Assembly (NCBI RefSeq): GCF_009708215.1
Contig: NZ_CP046175.1
Location: forward strand, 3,038,001 to 3,102,000
Length of the DNA: 64,000 nt
Direction: 5' to 3'
Origin: Occultella kanbiaonis
Lineage (GTDB): Bacteria; Actinomycetota; Actinomycetes; Actinomycetales; Beutenbergiaceae
Part shown: positions 35,952 through 44,384 of the stretch, one piece after another
Position numbering within the stretch: position 1 is the stretch's first letter
How the letters are laid out: each line of letters opens with the position of its first letter
Program-made: the position numbers and the translations under genes
The notes under the pieces: model-generated
Databases searched by the model: none
What the model saw: the letters and a program-made list of their open reading frames with translations, nothing else
Told to the model about the DNA's origin: nothing

Positions 35952-37586
35952 GTGAGCGCAGGGAGCGCGAAGGGCAGTCAGACGATGGACCGGCTCGCGG
36001 ACCGGTTCGCCCAGCGGACCCGGCTGAGCACGGTCATCACGTCCTGGCGGGTGCACGCCTTCACCGATCACTGGTCCCTGCTGCTCGGTCAGATCGTCCT
36101 CGCGAGTTTCGTCGTGTGCGCCCTCACGGGCGCCTTCCTCACGTTCTTCTACGACCCGTCGGTCGCCCCGGTCGTCTATGACGGCCCGTACGGACCTCTC
36201 CAGGGCGTCGAGATGTCGCGCGCCTACGAGTCGACCCTGGAGATCTCACTGGAAGTTCGCGGTGGCTTGTTGATGCGCCAGCTCCACCGTTGGAGCGCCA
36301 ACCTGATGATCGCCGCGTTGCTGCTGCACATCCTGCGTGTCTTCTTCACCGGCGAGTTCCGTCGGCCGCGCGTGAAGAACTGGCTCATCGGATTCGGCGT
36401 CCTGTTCGCGGGCATGGGCGCGGGCCTGACCGGCGCGCTGCTTCCCGACGACATGCTCTCCGGCAGCAGTCTCGCGGTGCTCGACGGGCTCCTCAAGAGC
36501 GTTCCCGTGGTCGGGACCAGGTTGTCGGATCTCGTGTTCCAGGGACAGTTCCCGAGCGGTGCGATCGCCACGTTCTACCCGCTCCACGTGTTCGTCCTGC
36601 CGGGCATCATCGTGGCGCTCATCGCGGTGTACGCCCTGCTGAGCGCACGAAGCGGGCCCGCTCGCCCCGGATCCGGAGCTGGATCCGAGGGCGCGGTCCG
36701 GCGGCGTCCGACCGCTTCCGCAACGAGGCAGGCAGGCCTGTTCCTCATCGTGTTCGGTGGCCTGACGCTGATGGCGGTACTCGTGACCGTCAGCCCGATC
36801 TGGGACTACGGGCCGGCCGATCCGGGCAACACCTCCGCCGGAGCCGGCGCGCTCTGGTACCTGGCCTTCCTCGACGGAGCGCAGAAGCTCGTCCCCCCGG
36901 GCTGGGAGTTCCTCTGGCTGGGTGGGACCTGGGTCCTGGCGCTGCTCGTGCCCGTCGCGGTGTCCGGGTTGTACCTGGTGACGGCCATGATCTACCCGTT
37001 CATCGAACGCTGGATCACCGGCGACCGACGCGAGCACCACAGGCCCGCCAGGCCGCGCAATGCCCCGACCCGCACCGCGATCGGAGTCGCCGGAATCATC
37101 TTCTACGGCGTTCTGTGGGCAGCAGCCGGGACCGACACCATCGCGCTGCAGTTCGGGATCGGTTTCGAGGGAATCGTGCTGACGCTCCAGATCGCACTCC
37201 TGCTCGGACCCGTGCTCGGGTTCGTCCTGACCAGGCGCATCTGCGTCGCGCTACAACGAAAGGATCGAGAGCTCGTGCTCCACGGTCACGAAACAGGCAG
37301 GGTCGTCCGGTCGTCGACGGGTGAGTACGTCGAGGTGCATCGGCCATTGGATGCCTACGAACGGTGGCGGCTGGTCGACTACGAGGTGGACGAACCGCTG
37401 ACGCTCGAGCCGGACGCCAACGGACGCGTCCGGTGGCGGACGCGGGTCCGGGTTCGCCTCTCCCGCTGGTTCTACCGCGACCGCATCCCCCCGGTCACCC
37501 CCGCCGAACTGCGTGCGGCCCGCGAGCGGGACGCGGCCGATGGTGAGCGCACGGCCGAACGGAGCGTCCTGGAGGACTCACGCTGA
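35952..37586 (+). CDS. Orphan cytochrome b, QcrB paralogue lacking a haem ligand and the PEWY/PDWY motif
   Basis: 544 aa membrane protein aligned along its length with actinobacterial QcrB. Helix B ligands H112 and H126 (LHRWSA...LLLHILR) are kept. In helix D the first ligand H212 (PLHVFVLPG) is kept, but the second, expected 15 residues later, is Tyr227 (IAVY for IAVH). The Qo signature PEWY/PDWY reads ALWY (300-303). LLPDDMLSG, YPFIERWITGD and the C-terminal region with ETGRVV are QcrB-like. No qcrA or qcrC is adjacent. GTG 35952 was chosen; ATG 35985 also fits. A role as a one-haem membrane redox protein is inference. Confidence 0.88.
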   Translation: MSAGSAKGSQTMDRLADRFAQRTRLSTVITSWRVHAFTDHWSLLLGQIVLASFVVCALTGAFLTFFYDPSVAPVVYDGPYGPLQGVEMSRAYESTLEISLEVRGGLLMRQLHRWSANLMIAALLLHILRVFFTGEFRRPRVKNWLIGFGVLFAGMGAGLTGALLPDDMLSGSSLAVLDGLLKSVPVVGTRLSDLVFQGQFPSGAIATFYPLHVFVLPGIIVALIAVYALLSARSGPARPGSGAGSEGAVRRRPTASATRQAGLFLIVFGGLTLMAVLVTVSPIWDYGPADPGNTSAGAGALWYLAFLDGAQKLVPPGWEFLWLGGTWVLALLVPVAVSGLYLVTAMIYPFIERWITGDRREHHRPARPRNAPTRTAIGVAGIIFYGVLWAAAGTDTIALQFGIGFEGIVLTLQIALLLGPVLGFVLTRRICVALQRKDRELVLHGHETGRVVRSSTGEYVEVHRPLDAYERWRLVDYEVDEPLTLEPDANGRVRWRTRVRVRLSRWFYRDRIPPVTPAELRAARERDAADGERTAERSVLEDSR

Positions 37587-37668
37587 GCTGCCGTTGCTCT
37601 CGGGTTACGCCGAGGTGTGGCCGGTGCACCACGAGCCGATCCCGAGCTTGGTGAGGTGCGGCTACCGG

Positions 37669-38397
37669 TCACTCGCCGTCGTCGAGGAGGTGTCGCAGCG
37701 CCAACAGGGATGGCTCGCGGCCGACTTCGATGTGCGTGTACGCGGCCGATTCGGCGAGTCGCTCGTTCCCCGAACGCACGGCCGCCAGCAACTCACGGTG
37801 CTCGCGGCAGGCGGTCTCGTGATCGCGCTGCGCCGTGAGCATGAACAGCCACGCCATACGGCTGGAGATCGACCGCATCAGCGACGTCATCAACGAGTTC
37901 CCTGACGCCGCCACCAGGGCCATGTGGAACGTGACGTTCGCCTCGGCGAAGCCAAGATCGTCACCGCGGGACATCTCGGTCTCAGACTCCTGCAGGACGA
38001 GGTCCATCCGGTCCAGCGCCGCACCGTCCCCACTTGCCCGGGCTGCCCGCCCGACCGCGGCCACCTCGATGGCCAGCCGCGCGTCGAACAGTTCGTGCAC
38101 TGCTTGGGTGTTCCACCGGGTGACCACCGCCGTGCGGCGGGGCAGGGTCGTGATCAGCCCCTCCGCCTTGATCCGGGGCAGCACCTCCCGTAGCGGGATC
38201 CGGGAGACCTGCAGGTCGGTGGCGAGCCGACTCTCCGGCAGCCGGGCGCCCTGCTCGTACTGGCCGGTGATGATGCGCTCCCGGATCGACCGGTAGACCC
38301 GGGACCCGAGCCCGTCCTCGGACGCCAGGGTCAGATCGCCGGTCGCACCCGTGATGGGAGGCGGACCCACGGAAGACACCCTCCGCAGCATACTCAC
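37669..38397 (-). CDS. GntR-family regulator, FadR/FCD subfamily
   Basis: 242 aa. The winged helix-turn-helix covers about residues 28-95 (RVYRSIRERIITGQYEQGARLPESRLA, with VSRIPLREVLPRI as recognition region); the FCD all-helical sensor domain follows with FHMALVAASGN. Last gene of the import operon, 7 bp from the permease stop, so probably co-transcribed. It is the candidate binder of the GGTATACC palindromes at 41558 and 41715. The effector is probably a small carboxylate, as in other FCD proteins. Confidence 0.9.
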   Translation of the reverse strand: MSMLRRVSSVGPPPITGATGDLTLASEDGLGSRVYRSIRERIITGQYEQGARLPESRLATDLQVSRIPLREVLPRIKAEGLITTLPRRTAVVTRWNTQAVHELFDARLAIEVAAVGRAARASGDGAALDRMDLVLQESETEMSRGDDLGFAEANVTFHMALVAASGNSLMTSLMRSISSRMAWLFMLTAQRDHETACREHRELLAAVRSGNERLAESAAYTHIEVGREPSLLALRHLLDDGE

Positions 38398-38404
38398 GCC
38401 GCCC

Positions 38405-39316
38405 CTACTTGAGGCTGCCCATGGCGAGTCCGCCCACCCAGTAGCGCTGCAGCCCGAGGAATGCCACCACCAGCGGCACCACCGAGATCAATGACCCCGT
38501 GATGACGAGGTTGAACAGCGGGGTGGACGCGCCCGCGGTGGCTTCAGCCCGTGCGTACCAGTCCGCCAGCCCCACCGTGATCGGGTAGAGCGCACTGTCG
38601 GACAGCATCAACAACGGGAGGAAGTAGTTGTTCCAGATCCCCACGAGGGAGAAGATCAGCACCGTCGCGAGCGCCGGCCTCAGGATGAACAGCGCGATCG
38701 ACCGGAACGCGCGCCACTCGCCGGCGCCGTCGATGCGGGCCGCCTCCAGAACCTCGTCCGCCACTGAGTCCTGCGCGAACACCCGCACCAGGTACACGGC
38801 GAACGGGTTCAGCATCGACGGCAGGATGACGGCCCACGGGGTGTTGACGAACCCGAGCCCCGCCATCAGCAGATACTGAGGGATGACCAACGCCGTCAGC
38901 GGGATCATCATGATCCCGAGCAGGGCGGCGAAGATGAGCCGTTTGCCCGGGAAGTCGTACTTCGCGAATCCGTAGCCGGCGAGCCCGGAGACCACGAGCG
39001 CCCCCAGACCGCCCACTCCGGTGTACAGCACGGTGTTCACGAGCCATCGCCCGAATGCGCCGTCGTCCTGGGTGAAGGTCGCTGCGATGTTCTCCAGGAT
39101 CCCGTTCGCCGATCCGAACCACAGCGCCGCACTGCTGTACAGGTCGGTGTTGGACTTGGTGGCGTTGACGGCCAGCCACCACACTGGCACGAGGTAGTAG
39201 GCCATCATCAGGGCCATCACGAGCCAGAGCGACATCACGCCACGGCCGGTCGGACTGGGCCGAGAGTGACGCTCGTCCTCGGTCACAAGCGACGGGGACT
39301 CGATCAGGACAGTCAT
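38405..39316 (-). CDS. ABC sugar-type permease, MalG/CUT1-like
   Basis: 303 aa, six membrane helices, EAA loop EAARIDGAGEWRAFRSIALF. ATG 39316 overlaps the preceding permease stop (ATGA). Cytoplasmic N-terminal segment of about 27 residues. Second permease of an importer whose binding protein is at 40202-41533; no ATPase is encoded nearby. Neighbours suggest a substrate other than an ordinary sugar (see the hydrolase and racemase-like genes). Confidence 0.92.
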   Translation of the reverse strand: MTVLIESPSLVTEDERHSRPSPTGRGVMSLWLVMALMMAYYLVPVWWLAVNATKSNTDLYSSAALWFGSANGILENIAATFTQDDGAFGRWLVNTVLYTGVGGLGALVVSGLAGYGFAKYDFPGKRLIFAALLGIMMIPLTALVIPQYLLMAGLGFVNTPWAVILPSMLNPFAVYLVRVFAQDSVADEVLEAARIDGAGEWRAFRSIALFILRPALATVLIFSLVGIWNNYFLPLLMLSDSALYPITVGLADWYARAEATAGASTPLFNLVITGSLISVVPLVVAFLGLQRYWVGGLAMGSLK

Positions 39317-40212
39317 GACAGACCACTTCGCTTTCGGGTCAGCCCCAGCAGGACGAAGGACGCAAGGAATACCAGCACGCTGACCGTGAATGAGACGGCG
39401 GCCGCGTAGTTGAACTGCGCGTATGAGAAGCCGAGGTTGTGGGCATAGGTGTTCGGTGTGAATGATGGGATGAACACATCGGGCGCCTGGGCGCTCAGGA
39501 TGTTCGGCTCGGTGAAGAGCTGCATCGCCCCGAACACCGACAGCAACCCGGTGAGCACGAGCGAGGAGGCCACCATCGGGATCTTGATCGACCACGCCAG
39601 GCGAACCGCGTCGGCACCGTCGACCCGCGCCGCCTCGTAGATCTCGCGAGGCACTCCCTGCAGCGCCGAATGGATGATCACCATCGTGAAGCCGGTGCCG
39701 CCCCAGACCAGGATGTTCCCGATCGCGCCCAGGCCGGTCGACGACGTCAGCACATTCGTCTGGAGTGGTCCGAACGTCGGGCTGTAGAGGTAGCCCCACA
39801 TCAGGACCGCGACGACCCCCGGCACGGCGTAGGGCAGGAACAGCGCGAGCCGGAACGCCCGGGCGTACGGCGATGCGAAGTGGTCGAGCAGCAGTGCTGC
39901 GAACAGCGCGAGCCCGATGGTGATCGGCACCTGGACCGCCCCCAGCAGCAGGATCCGTCCCACCCCGGCGTGGAAGAGGGGATCCTGCAGCACCATGACG
40001 AAGTTCGAGAGTCCGGTGAACTGGGGCCCGCGCGCGAGCGTGTCCGTGTACAGGCTCATGCGGACCGCCCAGACGACCGGGATGATGATCAGCACGATCA
40101 TCAGCACCGTGAACGGGGTCACGAACAACCACCCCGCGCGGCGACGGGCTGCCGCCGTCGGGCCGGTCGCCCAGGTGCGCGAGCGCACGGTCCCGACGTG
40201 GCTAGTGGACAT
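39313..40212 (-). CDS. ABC sugar-type permease, MalF/CUT1-like
   Basis: 299 aa, six membrane helices, EAA loop EAARVDGADAVRLAWSIKIP. The start overlaps the end of the binding-protein gene by 11 bp and the stop overlaps the next permease start. Forms the membrane channel with the 38405-39316 product. Ends in a basic tail after the last helix. Confidence 0.92.
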   Translation of the reverse strand: MSTSHVGTVRSRTWATGPTAAARRRAGWLFVTPFTVLMIVLIIIPVVWAVRMSLYTDTLARGPQFTGLSNFVMVLQDPLFHAGVGRILLLGAVQVPITIGLALFAALLLDHFASPYARAFRLALFLPYAVPGVVAVLMWGYLYSPTFGPLQTNVLTSSTGLGAIGNILVWGGTGFTMVIIHSALQGVPREIYEAARVDGADAVRLAWSIKIPMVASSLVLTGLLSVFGAMQLFTEPNILSAQAPDVFIPSFTPNTYAHNLGFSYAQFNYAAAVSFTVSVLVFLASFVLLGLTRKRSGLS

Positions 40213-41533
40213 CGAAGGCCTGCTCTCTTGCGTATCGGACGATCCGGTCGCGGGTGGCGGACATGACGTCGGACCAGGCCAGCCGCCCGTGGAGGGCGTC
40301 GAAGATCGCTTGGTCGAAGGTGTCGGTGAAGTACCGGTCGAACGGGGAGAAGTCAGGAACCACGGCGGTGCTGCCGGACTCCACGTGGAGCTCGTTCACC
40401 ATCTGTCCGCCGTAGAACTCGGCGTGCTCTCCCAGGAACTCCGCGGAGTCCCGAGCCTCGGCGCGGGCCGGAAACAGCTTGGCGGTCCACATCGCCATGT
40501 CCCAGGCGACCTCGTCGCCGCCGAACAGGTGACGACATACGTAGGCGGCGGCCTCCGGGTCGCGCGCCGACTTGCTCACGGCGTAGCCCGAACCGCCCCA
40601 ATTGCCGGAGACCGACTCACCGCGCCGCCACTGCGGGATGCCCGCGACCCGCCATCCTCCGGCCGTCGACGTGGCCTTGGACTCGATCTGCCAGCTGTAC
40701 CAACTCGCCGACACCAGGCCCCAGTAGCCGCCCCGTGCCAGCCGGGCATCCATCTCCGTGGAGAACATGGCGGTGGTGTCGATGAGGTCCGCCTGGATCA
40801 TCTCGCCCCAGCGCTCCATGACCGCGTTCGCGGGCTCGGTGTCGATCGTGACCCCGAGCGCCGTGGGCTCGGTGAGGTCGTACTCGAAGAAGGTGCCACC
40901 GGCCTGCGCGACGAGCGCGGCGAACCATGTCGACGGCCCCATGACCGCGAGGTAGGCGTCCTCGTCGGCGGAGCGGACACGGTCGGCCGCGGTGGCGAAC
41001 TCATCCCACGTTGCCGGCACGTCGGCGCCTGCTTCCGCGAGTCGTTCGGGCTGGTGGAAGAACGTCAGCGGGCCCGAGTCCACGGGTGCGGCGTAGACCT
41101 GACCGCCCTGGGAGACCTGGGCCCACAGTGCCTCGTCGTAGTCCCCCGTATCCTCGGCGCCACCGTACTGCCCCAGGTCCAGCAAGTAATCCTGCACCAC
41201 GAAGTGTGGCACCAGGCTGAGGTCGGTGAGGAAGACATCGGGACCGCCCGTTCCGGCGTACATGGCGGTCATGAACTTCTGGTAGTACTGCCCAATCCCC
41301 CAGCCGTTGTCGACCCAGCGGACTTGGATCTCATGGGTGTCGTTGAAGTGCGCGATCAGTTCGGCGTTCATCGACTCGAAACCGCCCCACACGGTGACGA
41401 CGGGCCGTCCGTCGTCGACCCCGCGACTGCAACCTGTCAGGGCTGAGGCGACCAGGCCGGTGGCTGCCAGGAGCCCACGTCTGCTGATCTCCGGACCCGG
41501 GCGGGGCGGACGGATCACTTGTGGTGAGGACAT
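40202..41533 (-). CDS. ABC transporter substrate-binding lipoprotein, CUT1 type
   Basis: 443 aa. Twin-arginine-like leader SRRGLLAATGLVASALTGC ending in a lipobox Cys (about residue 35), then a family-1 solute-binding fold (VVTVWGGFESMNAELIAHFN, GGPDVFLTDLS, GYAVSKSARDPEAA). GGAGAGCG precedes ATG 41533. First gene of the minus-strand operon binding protein - permease - permease - gntR. Substrate unknown. Confidence 0.9.
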   Translation of the reverse strand: MSSPQVIRPPRPGPEISRRGLLAATGLVASALTGCSRGVDDGRPVVTVWGGFESMNAELIAHFNDTHEIQVRWVDNGWGIGQYYQKFMTAMYAGTGGPDVFLTDLSLVPHFVVQDYLLDLGQYGGAEDTGDYDEALWAQVSQGGQVYAAPVDSGPLTFFHQPERLAEAGADVPATWDEFATAADRVRSADEDAYLAVMGPSTWFAALVAQAGGTFFEYDLTEPTALGVTIDTEPANAVMERWGEMIQADLIDTTAMFSTEMDARLARGGYWGLVSASWYSWQIESKATSTAGGWRVAGIPQWRRGESVSGNWGGSGYAVSKSARDPEAAAYVCRHLFGGDEVAWDMAMWTAKLFPARAEARDSAEFLGEHAEFYGGQMVNELHVESGSTAVVPDFSPFDRYFTDTFDQAIFDALHGRLAWSDVMSATRDRIVRYAREQAFDVH

Positions 41534-41557
41534 CGCTCTCCTTCAGTAGATCGCACG

Positions 41558-41569
41558 TTGGTATACCAA
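41558..41569. promoter_or_regulatory. GntR-type operator 1 (TTGGTATACCAA)
   Basis: Perfect 12-bp palindrome 25 bp upstream of the binding-protein start, with the GT-N2-AC core expected of GntR-family operators. It shares GGTATACC with the second site, placed to repress the import operon. Confidence 0.82.
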
Positions 41570-41714
41570 ATCGTGGCATCTGGGTGTTACGGCGTTGTGA
41601 ACATCAGTGTCTCGCTCGGTCACACATGGCAGCCAATTCCTATGCGTCATCACGCTTTGCACCGAAATCGAGCGCTTGGATCGACACTCGTTGGCATCGG
41701 TGGAATGTCGTGTA

Positions 41715-41724
41715 CGGTATACCG
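41715..41724. promoter_or_regulatory. GntR-type operator 2 (CGGTATACCG)
   Basis: Perfect 10-bp palindrome 31 bp upstream of the hydrolase start, core GGTATACC identical to operator 1 and 156 bp from it. The pair would let one GntR dimer set control both divergent operons, possibly with looping. Confidence 0.8.
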
Positions 41725-41754
41725 CATCCGACCTGACTTCAAGAGAGGTGTTCG

Positions 41755-42810
41755 ATGAGCACAGGTGCCGAGAGCTTCTACAACCGATCGATGGAACTTC
41801 CCGACGAGCTTCTGGTCGGGGCGATCGACAGTCATGTCCATGCCGGGCCGGTACTGTCGTCGAACCCCGGGCACCTCGACCCGATCGAGGTCGCCCTGGA
41901 GGCCCGTCAGGCGGGCATGCGGGCGCTCGTCTACTACGACGTGTTCGGTGGCTCGTCAGGCACCGCGTGGATGGTGAACCGGCACGTCCCGGGCATCCGC
42001 ACCTACGGCGCCTACCTGATGAACTCCGGGCACGGCGGCATGAACCCCCGCGCGATCAGGACCGCCTTGGCCATCGAGGGCGGTTGTCGGATGATCAGTT
42101 TCGGATCGCACTGCACCTACCACCAGGCATCCCGAGAGTCGACGATCGTCGACGGCAAACGCGTGCCGTTGCATGAGGCGTACCCGAAGTTCGCGAAGGA
42201 CGAGCTCTCCCGGGCGATCCGGATCCCGACCGAGGGTGACATCAGCGACGAGCTCGGCGAGATTCTCGAACTCGTCGCCGCACGCCCCGAGGTCTACCTC
42301 AACACCGGTCATGTCTCCCACGACGAGGTGTTCCGCATCGTCGAACTGGCTCAGGAGTATGACATCGCCAAGGTGCTCGTCTCGCACCCGGCCCGCGGGC
42401 AGCTGAGCGTCGACGAGCAGAAGGACCTCGCCGCACAAGGGGTGTTCCTCGAGGGCGCGCTCGTGGACGTCTTCGCGACGCCGTCGCCGCTGACGCACTA
42501 CTACGCCGAGCGCGAGTACATCGACCGTGGGGCCGAGATCCCCAGCATGAACCGCCCGATGGCCACGTACCTGGAGACGTTGCGTCAGGTGGGCGCGGAC
42601 CAGGTGGTGCTCTGCACCGACTACGGCGTCCGGAACCTGCCAACGGCGGTACAGGGTATGCGCACCTGGATCACGATCCTTCTCGACTTCGGCTTTCCGC
42701 TCGAGGACATTCGCCGGATGACCGCGGACAACCCGGCACGGCTGATCGGGATCGAAGACGATCAGGAGCCGGCCCGGAGCCGGCGCGCGCTCTATCCGCA
42801 GGCGGACTGA
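41755..42810 (+). CDS. Metal-dependent hydrolase, amidohydrolase-like (DUF6282-type)
   Basis: 351 aa TIM-barrel protein. Metal-ligand pattern of the amidohydrolase superfamily: H-V-H in AIDSHVHAGP, further His in NTGHVSHDE and KVLVSHP, and the last-strand Asp in VLCTDYG. No signal peptide. It resembles the DUF6282 group of uncharacterised hydrolases, but this assignment is from memory. ATG 41755 follows AGAGAGGTG. Four bases separate it from the racemase-like gene. Probably hydrolyses a cyclic amide, lactone or similar imported compound. Confidence 0.75.
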   Translation: MSTGAESFYNRSMELPDELLVGAIDSHVHAGPVLSSNPGHLDPIEVALEARQAGMRALVYYDVFGGSSGTAWMVNRHVPGIRTYGAYLMNSGHGGMNPRAIRTALAIEGGCRMISFGSHCTYHQASRESTIVDGKRVPLHEAYPKFAKDELSRAIRIPTEGDISDELGEILELVAARPEVYLNTGHVSHDEVFRIVELAQEYDIAKVLVSHPARGQLSVDEQKDLAAQGVFLEGALVDVFATPSPLTHYYAEREYIDRGAEIPSMNRPMATYLETLRQVGADQVVLCTDYGVRNLPTAVQGMRTWITILLDFGFPLEDIRRMTADNPARLIGIEDDQEPARSRRALYPQAD

Positions 42811-42813
42811 GGG

Positions 42814-43581
42814 TTGCACGAAGCACCCGAGGCTGAGGCCGCCCAGCTGCCGCACCGGCGCATCGCCGTCATCAACTGCAACACCTCGTCCGCGATGACC
42901 GTGGAGATCGGCCGCGGCGCGGCCGCCGTCGCCGCTCAGGACACGGAGATCATTCCGATGCAGCCGCGCTGGGGCCCCGAGTCCGCGGAGGGCTACCTGG
43001 ACAGTTTCCTCAGCGCTGCCGCAGTGTTGGAGTTGCTCATCGAGGTCGGCACGAGCGTGGACGCCGTGGTGATGGCCGGGTTCGGCGAGCACGGCCGGGA
43101 AGGCGCGCGCGAACTACTGCGCGTCCCCGTCGTCGACATCACCGAGGCCGGAGCGATGCACGCGATGCTCGTGGGCCACCGGTACGGCGTCGTCACCACA
43201 CTGTCGCGCGTGGCCGCGCAGATCGAGCAGAGCCTCGACGGAGCGGGGTTGGCCGAGCGCTGTGTGGGCGTGGAAGCTGCCGACATCGGGGTACTCCAGG
43301 TGTCTGCGCAACCGGACCGAACGGCGGCCGCCTTCGCGGCCGCCGGCCGGCGTGTACTCGACCGCGGTGCGGACGTGATCGTTCTCGGCTGCGCTGGCTT
43401 CACGACCCTGCACGAGCGTCTTCGGGTGCTGCTGCCGGTGCCGGTCATCGACCCCGTGGCGGCGGGTGTGGTGATCGCCGAGGGTCTGGTCCGGACCGGG
43501 GCTTGCACCAGCAAGGCCGGGCCGTTCGCCGCGCCGCTCGTCAAGGAACGGACCAGGCGCCACCCATCGGTGCCCGTCTGA
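42814..43581 (+). CDS. Asp/Glu/hydantoin racemase-superfamily protein with only one active-site cysteine
   Basis: 255 aa from a TTG at 42814. N-terminal VINCNTS and the C-terminal VLGCAGFTTLH (Cys193) are family marks. The first active-site Cys, normally in ACFG, is Gly89 (MAGFGEHG). Two-cysteine members racemise; arylmalonate decarboxylase keeps only the second Cys and has Gly at the first, so a decarboxylase or isomerase reaction is possible here. Four bases after the hydrolase gene and certainly in its operon. Confidence 0.8.
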   Translation: MHEAPEAEAAQLPHRRIAVINCNTSSAMTVEIGRGAAAVAAQDTEIIPMQPRWGPESAEGYLDSFLSAAAVLELLIEVGTSVDAVVMAGFGEHGREGARELLRVPVVDITEAGAMHAMLVGHRYGVVTTLSRVAAQIEQSLDGAGLAERCVGVEAADIGVLQVSAQPDRTAAAFAAAGRRVLDRGADVIVLGCAGFTTLHERLRVLLPVPVIDPVAAGVVIAEGLVRTGACTSKAGPFAAPLVKERTRRHPSVPV

Positions 43582-43615
43582 GTGAGCCCGGTCGCGTGAG
43601 TCGTATGGTGTCCTC

Positions 43616-44311
43616 ATGCTGACGCACCGCTGGGGTCTGGGCACCGAGCTCGTGGACTACGAGGAGGCCTGGGCACAGCAGCGGGCGATCCACGACCGTG
43701 TGGTCGCCGGCGGCACGGACGAGATGCTGCTGCTCGAGCACGCGAGCGTCTACACGGCAGGCAAGCGCACCGCGAAGTGGGACCGGCCCACCGATGGCAC
43801 CCGGGTGGTCGACGTCGACCGCGGCGGCCGGATCACCTGGCACGGACCCGGGCAACTGGTGGTCTATCCGATCGTGCGGCTGGTCGAGCCCGTGGACGTG
43901 GTCGCCTACGTCCGGGTGCTCGAGCAGGCGATCCTTGACCTGTGCGCCGAGCTCGGCGTCGCCGCCGCGCGCGTCGAAGGGCGCAGCGGGGTCTGGGTCC
44001 TGGGGGTCGACGGCGGCCAGGACCGCAAGCTCGCAGCGATCGGGGTGCGCGTGGCCAAGGGCGTGACGATGCACGGCGTCGCCGTGAACGCCTGCCCGGA
44101 TCTGGTCGCGTTCGACGCGATCGTGCCGTGCGGCATCGAGGACACCGGTGTGATCTCGCTCACGCAGCTGCTCGGCCGGCACGTGAGCGTCACCGAGTGC
44201 GCGGACCTGCTCACCCCGCACCTGGCGCGGAACCTCGCGGCGGTGCGGGCCGCCGTCGCCCCTGGCGCGGTGACCGAACAGACCGACGCGAGGGCCGCCG
44301 TCGTCCACTAG
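43616..44311 (+). CDS. lipB: Octanoyltransferase
   Basis: 231 aa. Transfers octanoyl from acyl-carrier protein to lipoyl domains such as those of SucB. Visible marks: RGGRITWHGPGQLVVYPI, the catalytic Lys in RKLAAIGVRV and the catalytic Cys in VPCGIED. Length is normal. Followed 73 bp later by lipA, with which it makes the lipoate cofactor. First gene of the core block to the right of the accessory stretch. Confidence 0.95.
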   Translation: MLTHRWGLGTELVDYEEAWAQQRAIHDRVVAGGTDEMLLLEHASVYTAGKRTAKWDRPTDGTRVVDVDRGGRITWHGPGQLVVYPIVRLVEPVDVVAYVRVLEQAILDLCAELGVAAARVEGRSGVWVLGVDGGQDRKLAAIGVRVAKGVTMHGVAVNACPDLVAFDAIVPCGIEDTGVISLTQLLGRHVSVTECADLLTPHLARNLAAVRAAVAPGAVTEQTDARAAVVH

Positions 44312-44384
44312 ATGGACCACGCGCCCGCGGCACGCGGCACGGACCGACGGCGGGTCGTAGTGTGAGCGAGAAGCAATCGAACCG

